Source: Caryophanales bacterium UBA6769 (lineage in GTDB: Bacteria > Bacillota > Bacilli > Bacillales > UBA6769). Taken from it: a stretch of DNA of 5,092 nucleotides. Under the pieces are notes generated by a model that was not told where the DNA came from, ran no database searches, and worked only from the letters and a program-made list of their open reading frames with translations. The DNA is taken from positions 1-5,092 of the forward strand of contig DKGN01000140.1 of NCBI GenBank assembly GCA_002453275.1. Reading direction: 5' to 3'. Positions within the stretch are counted from its first letter, which is position 1. Every line of letters starts with the position of its first letter. Positions 1 to 5,092 of this stretch are shown piece after piece. The translations under genes were made by a program, and so were the position numbers.

Positions 1-263
1 CTAACTAACGTGAAGTACAAGTTTTGCATGAACGTAAGCTTGTCCTTCATTAAGCCTAAGCTTAATAAAAATAGGAGAAACATTATAATATTAAATTCAG
101 GATACCCCGTTACTGTTACAACGATGCCTAATAAAATCGTAAAAATGACGCTTAATCCGATAAGCATCGGGTAAGACAGACGGTGATATCGAATCAATTG
201 AACGTATAATAATACATGGCTAATACCGATGAATAGGACGGCAACAAGATCATACATAAACAT
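1..263 (-). CDS. Membrane sensor, probable AgrC/ComD-type histidine kinase (N-terminal fragment)
   Basis: Only the first 87 codons are present; the frame is open to the window's left edge with no stop. The ATG at 263 shares one base with the TAA of the response regulator gene (TAATG) and has AAGGA nine bases upstream, so the two genes are probably translationally coupled. A second ATG two codons later is a weaker alternative start. The visible protein is almost entirely hydrophobic, with three likely membrane helices at about residues 5-24, 33-53 and 57-72, joined by short loops (IRYHRLSYP; TGYPEF; KDKLT). No kinase domain falls within the window. In Firmicutes, LytTR response regulators are usually paired with kinases that have a multi-helix membrane sensor followed by a GHKL ATPase domain and often detect peptides. 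The kinase call therefore rests on position plus topology. An unrelated membrane protein is possible but less likely. Confidence 0.62.
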   Translation of the reverse strand, partial: MFMYDLVAVLFIGISHVLLYVQLIRYHRLSYPMLIGLSVIFTILLGIVVTVTGYPEFNIIMFLLFLLSLGLMKDKLTFMQNLYFTLV

Positions 264-997
264 TACTGTTCATCCTTCACGAATTGGCGTACTTTACGCA
301 CCATTCGGCGCGAGACGGGAATTTGTTTACCGCTTTTTAAAGTGAGCATTTTTTCCGTTGCATCATAAGCGAATATGTGCAGCTTATTAACGAGATAAGA
401 GTGATGGCAGCGCAGTAAACGTTCATCCAACCTTTCTATCTCTTTTAGCGTGCCATAAAAGTGAACGACTCGCTTTGTCGATACTAATGCTAGGCGGTGC
501 GCCCCGTCTGTCGTAATATACTCCACCGATGAAAACGGAACGCGGACAGTCGCATTGGCATTTTCCACAATCAAATCATCGTCAGGTATTTCTGCCTCAT
601 TACGTGCTTTATAATGAAGCAGACATTGCTCAAATAAACGATACCGTTCTTCATAAGCGAGCCCTTTATCAATAAACGTCAACGCTGAGACCATATATTG
701 ATACGAGATCGGAGCAAATTCAGAATGTGTTGTGACAAACACGATAATGCCTTGTGTGTCATATGTGCGAATTTCTTGTGCCACTTGCAACCCTTTTTGT
801 TCCTCGCCTTTTATTTCAATATCTAAGAAATAAATTGGAATATACGATGTGAGCGGAAGCTTTTCCATGATTCGTTCTCTTCTAGTTGTTACTTCAATAA
901 AATCGTATGGCACCTGTTGCTTTTCACAAATGTCCTCTACAAGCCGCTTCATATGCTGAGCCTGAATGACATCGTCTTCAAAAATGAAAATGCTCAT
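263..997 (-). CDS. LytTR-family response regulator (AgrA/ComE-like)
   Basis: This is a cytoplasmic DNA-binding response regulator of 244 residues, close to the roughly 240 of AgrA. The receiver domain spans about residues 1-125. It has the acidic pocket E7-D8-D9 in SIFIFEDD, the likely phospho-acceptor D59 in YFLDI, the switch threonines T89-T90 in FVTTH, and K111 in FIDK. A linker (about 130-140) leads to a LytTR DNA-binding domain (about 141-242) carrying the typical VPFSSVEYI and RCHHSYLVNK segments and a C-terminal VSRRMVRKVRQF. Cys197 lies where AgrA has its redox-sensitive Cys199, but the partner cysteine appears to be absent (roughly Ile226). The frame extends to GTG codons at 1009 and 1006, but the ATG at 997 is preferred: it has a good ribosome binding site and gives the normal family N-terminus. 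The next gene downstream is the probable sensor kinase. The input signal and target genes cannot be told from the sequence, and no agrB/agrD-type peptide gene is visible. Confidence 0.93.
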   Translation of the reverse strand: MSIFIFEDDVIQAQHMKRLVEDICEKQQVPYDFIEVTTRRERIMEKLPLTSYIPIYFLDIEIKGEEQKGLQVAQEIRTYDTQGIIVFVTTHSEFAPISYQYMVSALTFIDKGLAYEERYRLFEQCLLHYKARNEAEIPDDDLIVENANATVRVPFSSVEYITTDGAHRLALVSTKRVVHFYGTLKEIERLDERLLRCHHSYLVNKLHIFAYDATEKMLTLKSGKQIPVSRRMVRKVRQFVKDEQ

Positions 998-1001
998 GCA
1001 A

Positions 1002-1012
1002 ATCACCACTTT
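1002..1012 (-). promoter_or_regulatory. Ribosome binding site deciding the response regulator start
   Basis: Read on the minus strand this is AAAGTGGTGAT, which matches most of the full anti-16S sequence AAGGAGGTGAT and ends four bases before the ATG at 997; the core is about eight bases away. The two in-frame GTG codons at 1009 and 1006 lie inside this site, which argues that they are not the translation start. Confidence 0.65.
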
Positions 1013-1023
1013 AGATCATTCTA

Positions 1024-1053
1024 CGTATAGCATAGCATGGCAGCCTCTGTTCA
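1024..1053 (-). promoter_or_regulatory. Tentative sigma-A promoter for the response regulator/kinase operon
   Basis: On the minus strand TGAACA (1048-1053, 4 of 6 matches to TTGACA) is followed after 18 bases by TATACG (1024-1029, 4 of 6), with a TG one base upstream making an extended -10 (TGCTATACG). The start point would be near 1017, leaving a leader of about 20 bases. The -35 box overlaps a short palindrome, CTCTG-TT-CAGAG (1045-1056), which may be an operator or chance. No convincing pair of AgrA-type direct repeats was found here, so autoregulation is not supported. This is the best candidate between the terminator and the gene, but a weak match. Confidence 0.35.
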
Positions 1054-1078
1054 GAGAATGTTCGCCAAGGTCATTCAT

Positions 1079-1118
1079 CAAAAAACAGGCTATTCCACTT
1101 TAATTGGAATAGCCTGTT
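1079..1118 (-). terminator. Rho-independent terminator after the RND exporter gene
   Basis: A perfect 13-base inverted repeat, AACAGGCTATTCC (1084-1096) and GGAATAGCCTGTT (1106-1118), encloses a nine-base loop, and one further A-T pair can close it. On the minus strand the stem is followed directly by a run of six T (1080-1085, overlapping the stem base). It lies 37 bases past the exporter stop codon in the right orientation to end that transcript, and it insulates the response regulator operon from exporter transcription. The plus-strand side has only a short T run after GC, so it is essentially one-directional. Confidence 0.92.
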
Positions 1119-1155
1119 GCTTTCATTCATCACTTCAATGAGTGGTTGGTTAGCA

Positions 1156-4100
1156 TTAATTTTCTAGTTCTTCTTTTCGATTTTTCTTAAAGAGCTTCGA
1201 TAAAATTTCATATACGATCGGCACGATAATGAGCGTTAGTAACGTTGAGCTTGCTAATCCTCCGATAACTGAGATGGCGAGTCCTTTTGAAATAAATCCG
1301 CCGCCACCATCCGCTCCTACAGCTAATGGAACTAATGCCCCGATCGTTGCAATCGCCGTCATAAGAATAGGACGTAGACGCGTAGCACCTGCCTCTAATA
1401 TCGCTTCTCTCATGACCAATCCGCCACGCTCCATTCGGACAATCCGGTCTACTAAAACAATCGCATTCGTGACAATAATACCGATTAACATTAACAGCCC
1501 CATCATCACGGATACAGAGATCGTTTCACCCGCTATCCATAATCCAACGAATGAACCGATAACTGCAAATGGCAAGGAGAACAAGATGGAAAATGGCGCC
1601 ACACCTTCACCAAATGTTACAACAAGAATGAAGTAGACAATCGCAATCGCAGCAAGCATTGATAGCCCTAATTGCGTAAATGTTTCTTCCATGTCAGCTG
1701 CTACCCCACCAATATCTAGTGATACACCTTTTGGTAAGTCTAGCTTATCAAGCGCTTTATCCGCCTCAGTCGTTACTTTCGATATATCATCTTCAACGAT
1801 TTCCCCTGATACGGTTGCGTAATACTCACCCTTGCTTCGGGACAATGTGTTCAAAGTCGTTCCTTCTTCGACTTTCACTAAATCGGATAATGGGACGGCT
1901 TGTTCAGATGCTGTCATCACTTTCATATCGAGCATTTCATCAATCGATTTGAACTGCTCTTGTTCAGGTTGCTGCACCGTTACGTCTAATGTATTTCCGT
2001 CTTTTTCAACGGTTGTTAATACATCAGCGGTATTAGCGGAGCTTAACATCATGACGAGTTGACCCGCCGTTAACCCTTTCTGCAACAATTCGTCTTGCTC
2101 TACCTTAAATGTGTATTCAACATAGGCTTCTTCTGTACTTGCCGAAACGTCTTCTAACCCTTTTATTCCCGCCAGTTTCTCTTCTGCTTCTGTCACTGCT
2201 TCATTTAGCTTGTCGAGATTTTCACTGTAAAACGTATAGCTAACTTCGTTAGACGCGAATCCCATCGATGAGAAATCCTGACTTATCCATTCGCCCGTTT
2301 GGTCAATATCATAAACATAGTCTTGAATCTCTTCGCGGACCTCAGGGAAATCTTTCATATCTGGATCGAACGTAATAAACATTAATGCCCCGTTCGAACC
2401 GCCACCCATCATAGCGGACATCGGATCACCTGAGTCAGCAATTGATAGTTGCAACGTTTGAATGTCATCTCGTTTAAGCAACTCTTCTTCTACAACTTGA
2501 ACATTCGCTAACGTCTCATCCTCAAGCTCACCTGCTTGCGGCGTGTACGTTAAGTACATTACTTTTTCTTCTTCACTGCCTAAAAAGCTAAAACCAATCA
2601 ATGGCGTTAATGCTAGGCTTCCTACGAGAAGAGCGATTGAAACAATCGATGTGATTACTTTATGATTCAACGTCCAATCTAGGAATCTCTTATATACATT
2701 CGCAAGTTTGCCAGGTCCTTTATGTTGACCTTCTTGCCTCTCACCGTAGAGCTTTTTCTTAAATAAAAAGTGAGAAAGTGCAGGAACAATTGTAATGGCG
2801 ACAAGTAACGATGCACCAAGTGCAAACGTCATCGTCAACGCAAATGGCATAAAGAGTTCGCCGACCATTCCGCCAACAAAGATAAGCGGAGCAAACACAG
2901 CGACCGTCACGATCGTGGATGATAAAATTGGTCTAAACATTTCAATCGTCGCTTCACGTATCAGTTCCCTACCTCGAAGCTTTTCATCCTTTAAATGTAG
3001 GCGACGGTAGATGTTTTCCACAACAACAATCGAGTCATCGATTACCCGCCCGATTGCAACCGTAACAGCACCCAAGGTCATTAGATTCAATGTAATGTCC
3101 AGCCAATTCAACAGCAATAATGCGATGAAAATTGAAACTGGAATCGAAATGACTGAAATGATCGTAGATTTAAAATCACGTAAAAAGAGAAGGATAATTA
3201 AAACAGCAATTAAACCACCGAATAATGCTTTTTCCATCATTGTGGAAACAGAGTCCTCGATCGGTTCTCCCTGGTCAAGACTAACATCAATCACAAGGCC
3301 ATCTATTCTTTTTTCTTCCTCTTTAATTAAATCTTTCACACGGTTTACAACATCAACCGTATTGGCTTCCTGACCTTTTGTAATTTGAATGCCGATTGCG
3401 TCTTTTCCATTTGTACGTGACACCGATTCTACTTTTCCTACAACTTCAAGCTTCGCAATGTCACTTAATTTCACGAAGGGCATTGGTTGTGTTGCAGAAG
3501 GAGTAACCGGAATGAGCATATCCTTTAGCTCATCAGCGGTCATAAATTTCCCGTCAATGGCTACAGCTTTTCCCCCTTCTTCAAACTCATGAAGCCCTAA
3601 GGAAACCGCCATATCACTCGCTTCGATCATTTGCTTCACGTCATCTTCCGTGACTTCAAGCTCTTTCATCTTTGCGTGGTCATATGTAAGTTCCACTTCT
3701 TCAATGTGCTGCCCAGCAACCGTCGATGAAGCAACTCCATCAAGTTTTTCAATCTTTGGCAGCAGGACCTCTTCAACCGTAGATGTAAGCTCAACGATAT
3801 TTTCCGTCTCACTGCTTACACTTAACGCAACGACCGGCATCATATCCATGCTGAGCGCTGTAACTTCTGGTTCCTGAGCATCTTCAGGTAATGTTACAGT
3901 TTCCAATGCGGAACGAAGAGCTCGAGTCGCTTCATCCATATCGATCCCATACTCATACTCTACTTGGATATTCGCCATATTCGAATAAGAATTAGAATAC
4001 ACTGCTTTGACATCTTCCAAATTTTCGATCGTTTTTTCTAACGGAATGGACACATCATTCATGACTTGCTCTGGTGTTGCACCAGGATATACGTCCACCA

Positions 4101-4242
4101 CCATAAGATGTGGGATTGAAATATCCGGAAGCATTTCCGTTTTCATTTTTATACCTGAATAAATTCCAGATACCGTTACAATAATCGTTAATAACCAGAT
4201 TGCTAATTTATTTCTTACAGCAAAGTTGACAAACTTCTTCAT
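1156..4242 (-). CDS. swrC: RND-family multidrug/lipopeptide efflux permease, SwrC (YerP)-like
   Basis: This is an inner-membrane, proton-driven exporter of the AcrB/MMPL-like RND superfamily (ACR_tran family). Its 1028 residues are full length, with the duplicated 2 x 6 helix layout. TM1 is at about 14-31, a large extracellular domain at 35-335, TM2-TM6 at about 338-489, and a charged cytoplasmic loop at 494-518. TM7 is at 530-548, a second extracellular domain at 551-855, and TM8-TM12 at about 857-1015. TM4 carries the proton-relay pair D402-D403 in GRVIDDSIVVVEN. The TM10 counterpart reads GIIVTNAIVLVD, with Thr925 where AcrB has its relay lysine. The YPGATPEQV motif at 52-60 is typical of the family. 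ATG at 4242 follows GGGGAG (4253-4258), ten bases upstream. The GRVIDDSIVV form and a divergent TetR gene recall Bacillus subtilis swrC, which exports surfactin and is needed for swarming. The substrate here is inferred, not seen, and the symbol marks resemblance. No adaptor or outer-membrane channel gene is adjacent, as expected in a Gram-positive. Confidence 0.92.
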   Translation of the reverse strand: MKKFVNFAVRNKLAIWLLTIIVTVSGIYSGIKMKTEMLPDISIPHLMVVDVYPGATPEQVMNDVSIPLEKTIENLEDVKAVYSNSYSNMANIQVEYEYGIDMDEATRALRSALETVTLPEDAQEPEVTALSMDMMPVVALSVSSETENIVELTSTVEEVLLPKIEKLDGVASSTVAGQHIEEVELTYDHAKMKELEVTEDDVKQMIEASDMAVSLGLHEFEEGGKAVAIDGKFMTADELKDMLIPVTPSATQPMPFVKLSDIAKLEVVGKVESVSRTNGKDAIGIQITKGQEANTVDVVNRVKDLIKEEEKRIDGLVIDVSLDQGEPIEDSVSTMMEKALFGGLIAVLIILLFLRDFKSTIISVISIPVSIFIALLLLNWLDITLNLMTLGAVTVAIGRVIDDSIVVVENIYRRLHLKDEKLRGRELIREATIEMFRPILSSTIVTVAVFAPLIFVGGMVGELFMPFALTMTFALGASLLVAITIVPALSHFLFKKKLYGERQEGQHKGPGKLANVYKRFLDWTLNHKVITSIVSIALLVGSLALTPLIGFSFLGSEEEKVMYLTYTPQAGELEDETLANVQVVEEELLKRDDIQTLQLSIADSGDPMSAMMGGGSNGALMFITFDPDMKDFPEVREEIQDYVYDIDQTGEWISQDFSSMGFASNEVSYTFYSENLDKLNEAVTEAEEKLAGIKGLEDVSASTEEAYVEYTFKVEQDELLQKGLTAGQLVMMLSSANTADVLTTVEKDGNTLDVTVQQPEQEQFKSIDEMLDMKVMTASEQAVPLSDLVKVEEGTTLNTLSRSKGEYYATVSGEIVEDDISKVTTEADKALDKLDLPKGVSLDIGGVAADMEETFTQLGLSMLAAIAIVYFILVVTFGEGVAPFSILFSLPFAVIGSFVGLWIAGETISVSVMMGLLMLIGIIVTNAIVLVDRIVRMERGGLVMREAILEAGATRLRPILMTAIATIGALVPLAVGADGGGGFISKGLAISVIGGLASSTLLTLIIVPIVYEILSKLFKKNRKEELEN

Positions 4243-4260
4243 TCACACACCACTCCCCTA

Positions 4261-4270
4261 TTTGACCAAA
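4261..4270. promoter_or_regulatory. Probable TetR half-site at the regulator's -35 box
   Basis: TTTGACCAAA contains TGACCAA (4263-4269), the exact reverse complement of the TTGGTCA arm at 4300-4306 in the main operator. It forms the -35 box of the plus-strand promoter and lies in the untranslated leader of the exporter transcript, just before its ribosome binding site. A protein bound here would hinder the regulator's own promoter most directly. It is a single half-site, so on its own it would be weak; binding is inferred. Confidence 0.5.
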
Positions 4271-4290
4271 AAAACTATATCTACTATAAT
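4262..4290 (+). promoter_or_regulatory. Sigma-A promoter of the TetR-family gene
   Basis: TTGACC (4262-4267, 5 of 6 to the consensus) is followed after exactly 17 bases by a perfect TATAAT (4285-4290). The spacer is A-rich. The expected start point is near 4297, inside the operator palindrome, leaving a leader of about 41 bases before the TTG start. The -10 box overlaps that of the exporter promoter on the other strand, so the two promoters probably compete for polymerase. Confidence 0.82.
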
Positions 4291-4314
4291 AATGACTAGT
4301 TGGTCATATGTCAA
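4286..4314 (-). promoter_or_regulatory. Sigma-A promoter of the RND exporter gene
   Basis: On the minus strand a perfect TTGACA (4309-4314) is followed after exactly 17 bases by TATTAT (4286-4291, 5 of 6). The spacer (4292-4308) contains the operator palindrome in full. The start point should be near 4279, giving a leader of about 36 bases that carries the TTTGGTCAAA half-site and the GGGGAG ribosome binding site. Boxes this close to consensus suggest a promoter that is strong when not repressed. Confidence 0.82.
4292..4307. promoter_or_regulatory. Probable TetR operator between the divergent promoters
   Basis: ATGACTAGTTGGTCAT is an imperfect palindrome in which 12 of 16 bases are symmetric, with outer arms ATGAC/GTCAT. 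It fills the spacer between the -35 and -10 boxes of the exporter promoter and covers the expected start of the regulator transcript. TetR-family repressors commonly bind such sites as dimers in the shared control region of a divergent gene pair. The binding protein is inferred from position: the TetR-family gene starts 31 bases away. Confidence 0.68.
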
Positions 4315-4323
4315 TGGAAGAAT

Positions 4324-4330
4324 AGGAGAG
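4324..4330 (+). promoter_or_regulatory. Ribosome binding site supporting a TTG start
   Basis: AGGAGAG lies with its AGGAG core nine bases before TTG at 4338. An in-frame TAG at 4323-4325 rules out any longer reading frame. The next in-frame ATG (4359) is 30 bases from the core, too far for this site, and would remove the first seven residues. Confidence 0.8.
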
Positions 4331-4337
4331 ATTACAT

Positions 4338-5092
4338 TTGAGCAAAAAACAATTAATCATGGATAAAGCGTTAAATCTCTTTGCTAAACAAGGGTTTGAA
4401 GCTACTTCTATTCAACAAATTACAGAGCATTGTGGTATATCAAAAGGAGCTTTTTATCTATCTTTCAAATCTAAGGATGAGCTCATTATAACTTTGATTG
4501 ACCACTTTATGGTTCAATTTATTTCAAATATTGACCGTTTGGTCAAAAATACAAATAACGAGCAATTACTATATGAATTTTATTATACAAACTATCATTC
4601 TTTATACGAGCATTTAAACTTTGCCAAAATTGTCATAAAGGAACAATCCCATACATTTAATGAAGACTTGTTCATAAAAATGCGCTACTACGATAAATTA
4701 AATGAAAAAACAATATTATTAATGATTGAACGATTATATGGTGAAAAGCTCGACCCGTTCAAATATGATCTAATGTATTGTATTAAAAACTTTATGAAAA
4801 TGTATGCGGAGTTACTTATGTCCGAGAAAACCGAAATCGATTTAGAATCACTTGCAAAATCTTTAGTTGAAAAAACAAACATATTAGCTAAACACATGAC
4901 TATTCCATTCATCACGAAAACTCACTTTTCAATCTTAAAATACGGATCGACAGAAAATGTAACGAAAGAACTTTTACTTAACATTCTCGAAGAAAAATTA
5001 AATGAAATGGAACATTCGATTGAAAAAGATTCTCTCATCCTCCTCAAACAAGAGCTTAATAACCCCTCCTTACATTCCGCTCTTGTTTATGG
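4338..5092 (+). CDS. TetR-family transcriptional regulator (YerO-like), open at right edge
   Basis: The frame starts at TTG (4338) and runs 251 codons to the window edge without a stop, already longer than the roughly 190-220 residues usual for TetR proteins. The N-terminal DNA-binding domain (about 1-50) shows the family pattern: ALNLFAKQGFEATSIQQIT, then the helix-turn-helix with recognition helix GISKGAFYLSFKSKDEL (33-49). The remainder is a mostly helical, charged region that would form the ligand-binding and dimer domain; no specific ligand residues are recognisable. It is divergent from the SwrC-like exporter and shares an operator/promoter region with it, as expected for a local repressor. 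The placement and long C-terminal part recall YerO, the TetR protein next to yerP/swrC in Bacillus subtilis; that identity is inferred. The gene is clearly more AT-rich than the exporter (22% GC in 4561-4620 against 45% in 3841-3900). The TTG start may keep expression low. Confidence 0.88.
   Translation, partial: MSKKQLIMDKALNLFAKQGFEATSIQQITEHCGISKGAFYLSFKSKDELIITLIDHFMVQFISNIDRLVKNTNNEQLLYEFYYTNYHSLYEHLNFAKIVIKEQSHTFNEDLFIKMRYYDKLNEKTILLMIERLYGEKLDPFKYDLMYCIKNFMKMYAELLMSEKTEIDLESLAKSLVEKTNILAKHMTIPFITKTHFSILKYGSTENVTKELLLNILEEKLNEMEHSIEKDSLILLKQELNNPSLHSALVY
4498..4517. repeat. Degenerate operator-like inverted repeat inside the tetR gene
   Basis: TTGACCACTTTATGGTTCAA has one TTGACC arm and an imperfect partner, GGTTCAA, with an extra T relative to GGTCAA. 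Its centre lies about 31 bases from the centre of the cleaner palindrome at 4531-4546, roughly three helical turns. It encodes part of LIDHFMVQF and may be chance. Confidence 0.3.
4531..4546. promoter_or_regulatory. Operator-like palindrome inside the tetR gene
   Basis: TTGACCGTTTGGTCAA has perfect six-base arms TTGACC/GGTCAA around a four-base spacer. These are the same arm sequences as in the control region upstream (TTGACCAA, TTGGTCA), and its outer symmetry is better than that of the main operator. It covers codons 65-70 (IDRLVK). Its centre is 239 bases from the centre of the 4292-4307 site. It could be an auxiliary site for looping or a roadblock to transcription, or a coincidence of coding sequence. 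Confidence 0.45.

Noticed and set aside
998..1009. GTG start at 1009 giving a 248-residue response regulator.
   Set aside because: The GTG codons lie within the ribosome binding site for the ATG at 997, and the shorter protein has the standard family N-terminus ending in the EDD acidic pocket.
1010..1155. Possible small peptide gene or LytTR direct-repeat operator between the exporter and the response regulator.
   Set aside because: The space is taken up by a terminator and a short promoter-sized segment; no small frame with a good ribosome binding site and no convincing pair of AgrA-type repeats was found.
1229..3877. Several plus-strand open frames of 67-135 codons opposite the RND gene (1229-1636, 1680-1952, 1832-2062, 2795-3010, 3011-3373, 3389-3592, 3650-3877).
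   Set aside because: All lie antisense within a clearly conserved 1028-residue exporter, show low-complexity Ser/Thr/Ile-rich translations and no recognisable domain, and overlap one another. They are shadows of the real gene.
4688..4915. Minus-strand frame of 75 codons opposite the regulator gene.
   Set aside because: It lies antisense to the continuous TetR-family frame, which has a clear helix-turn-helix, promoter and ribosome binding site; the antisense translation has no recognisable features.
1..5092. CRISPR array, tRNA or rRNA genes, insertion sequence ends, riboswitch, origin of replication.
   Set aside because: No regularly spaced repeats, RNA gene signatures, transposase frames or terminal repeats were seen; nearly all the sequence is accounted for by four genes and two short control regions.

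Overview
The window looks like chromosomal DNA of a low-GC Gram-positive, most likely a member of the Bacillaceae. It has strong AGGAG-type ribosome binding sites, perfect or near-perfect sigma-A promoter boxes, an AgrA/LytTR-type response regulator, and an RND exporter of the SwrC (YerP) kind beside a TetR-family regulator. No genus is claimed. No RNA gene, insertion sequence, CRISPR array or origin was seen.

Layout from left to right. Bases 1-263 (minus strand) hold the first 87 codons of a multi-pass membrane protein, probably the sensor kinase partner of the next gene; it runs off the left edge. Bases 263-997 (minus) encode a LytTR-type response regulator of 244 residues. Its stop codon overlaps the kinase start by one base, so the two form one operon read regulator first. 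Bases 998-1155 hold the ribosome binding site and a tentative promoter for that operon, then a strong Rho-independent terminator (1079-1118, minus) that ends the upstream transcript. Bases 1156-4242 (minus) encode a complete 1028-residue RND efflux permease. Bases 4243-4337 are a compact divergent control region. Bases 4338-5092 (plus) encode a TetR-family regulator with a TTG start; it is open at the right edge after 251 codons.

The best-supported regulatory unit is the divergent tetR/RND pair. Two sigma-A promoters, each with a 17-base spacer, face opposite ways with overlapping -10 boxes: TTGACC-N17-TATAAT for the regulator and TTGACA-N17-TATTAT for the exporter. An imperfect palindrome, ATGACTAGTTGGTCAT, lies wholly within the exporter promoter's spacer and over the regulator's expected start point. 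A further copy of its TGACCAA half-site forms the -35 region of the regulator promoter. The expected model is that the TetR protein represses both genes until a membrane-active compound releases it. A cleaner palindrome with the same arms (TTGACC-N4-GGTCAA) lies inside the regulator's own reading frame at 4531-4546, with a degenerate relative at 4498-4517. These may be auxiliary operators and are the most unusual feature of the window.

The exporter and the two-component genes are adjacent and on the same strand, but the terminator separates them, and nothing here shows functional coupling.
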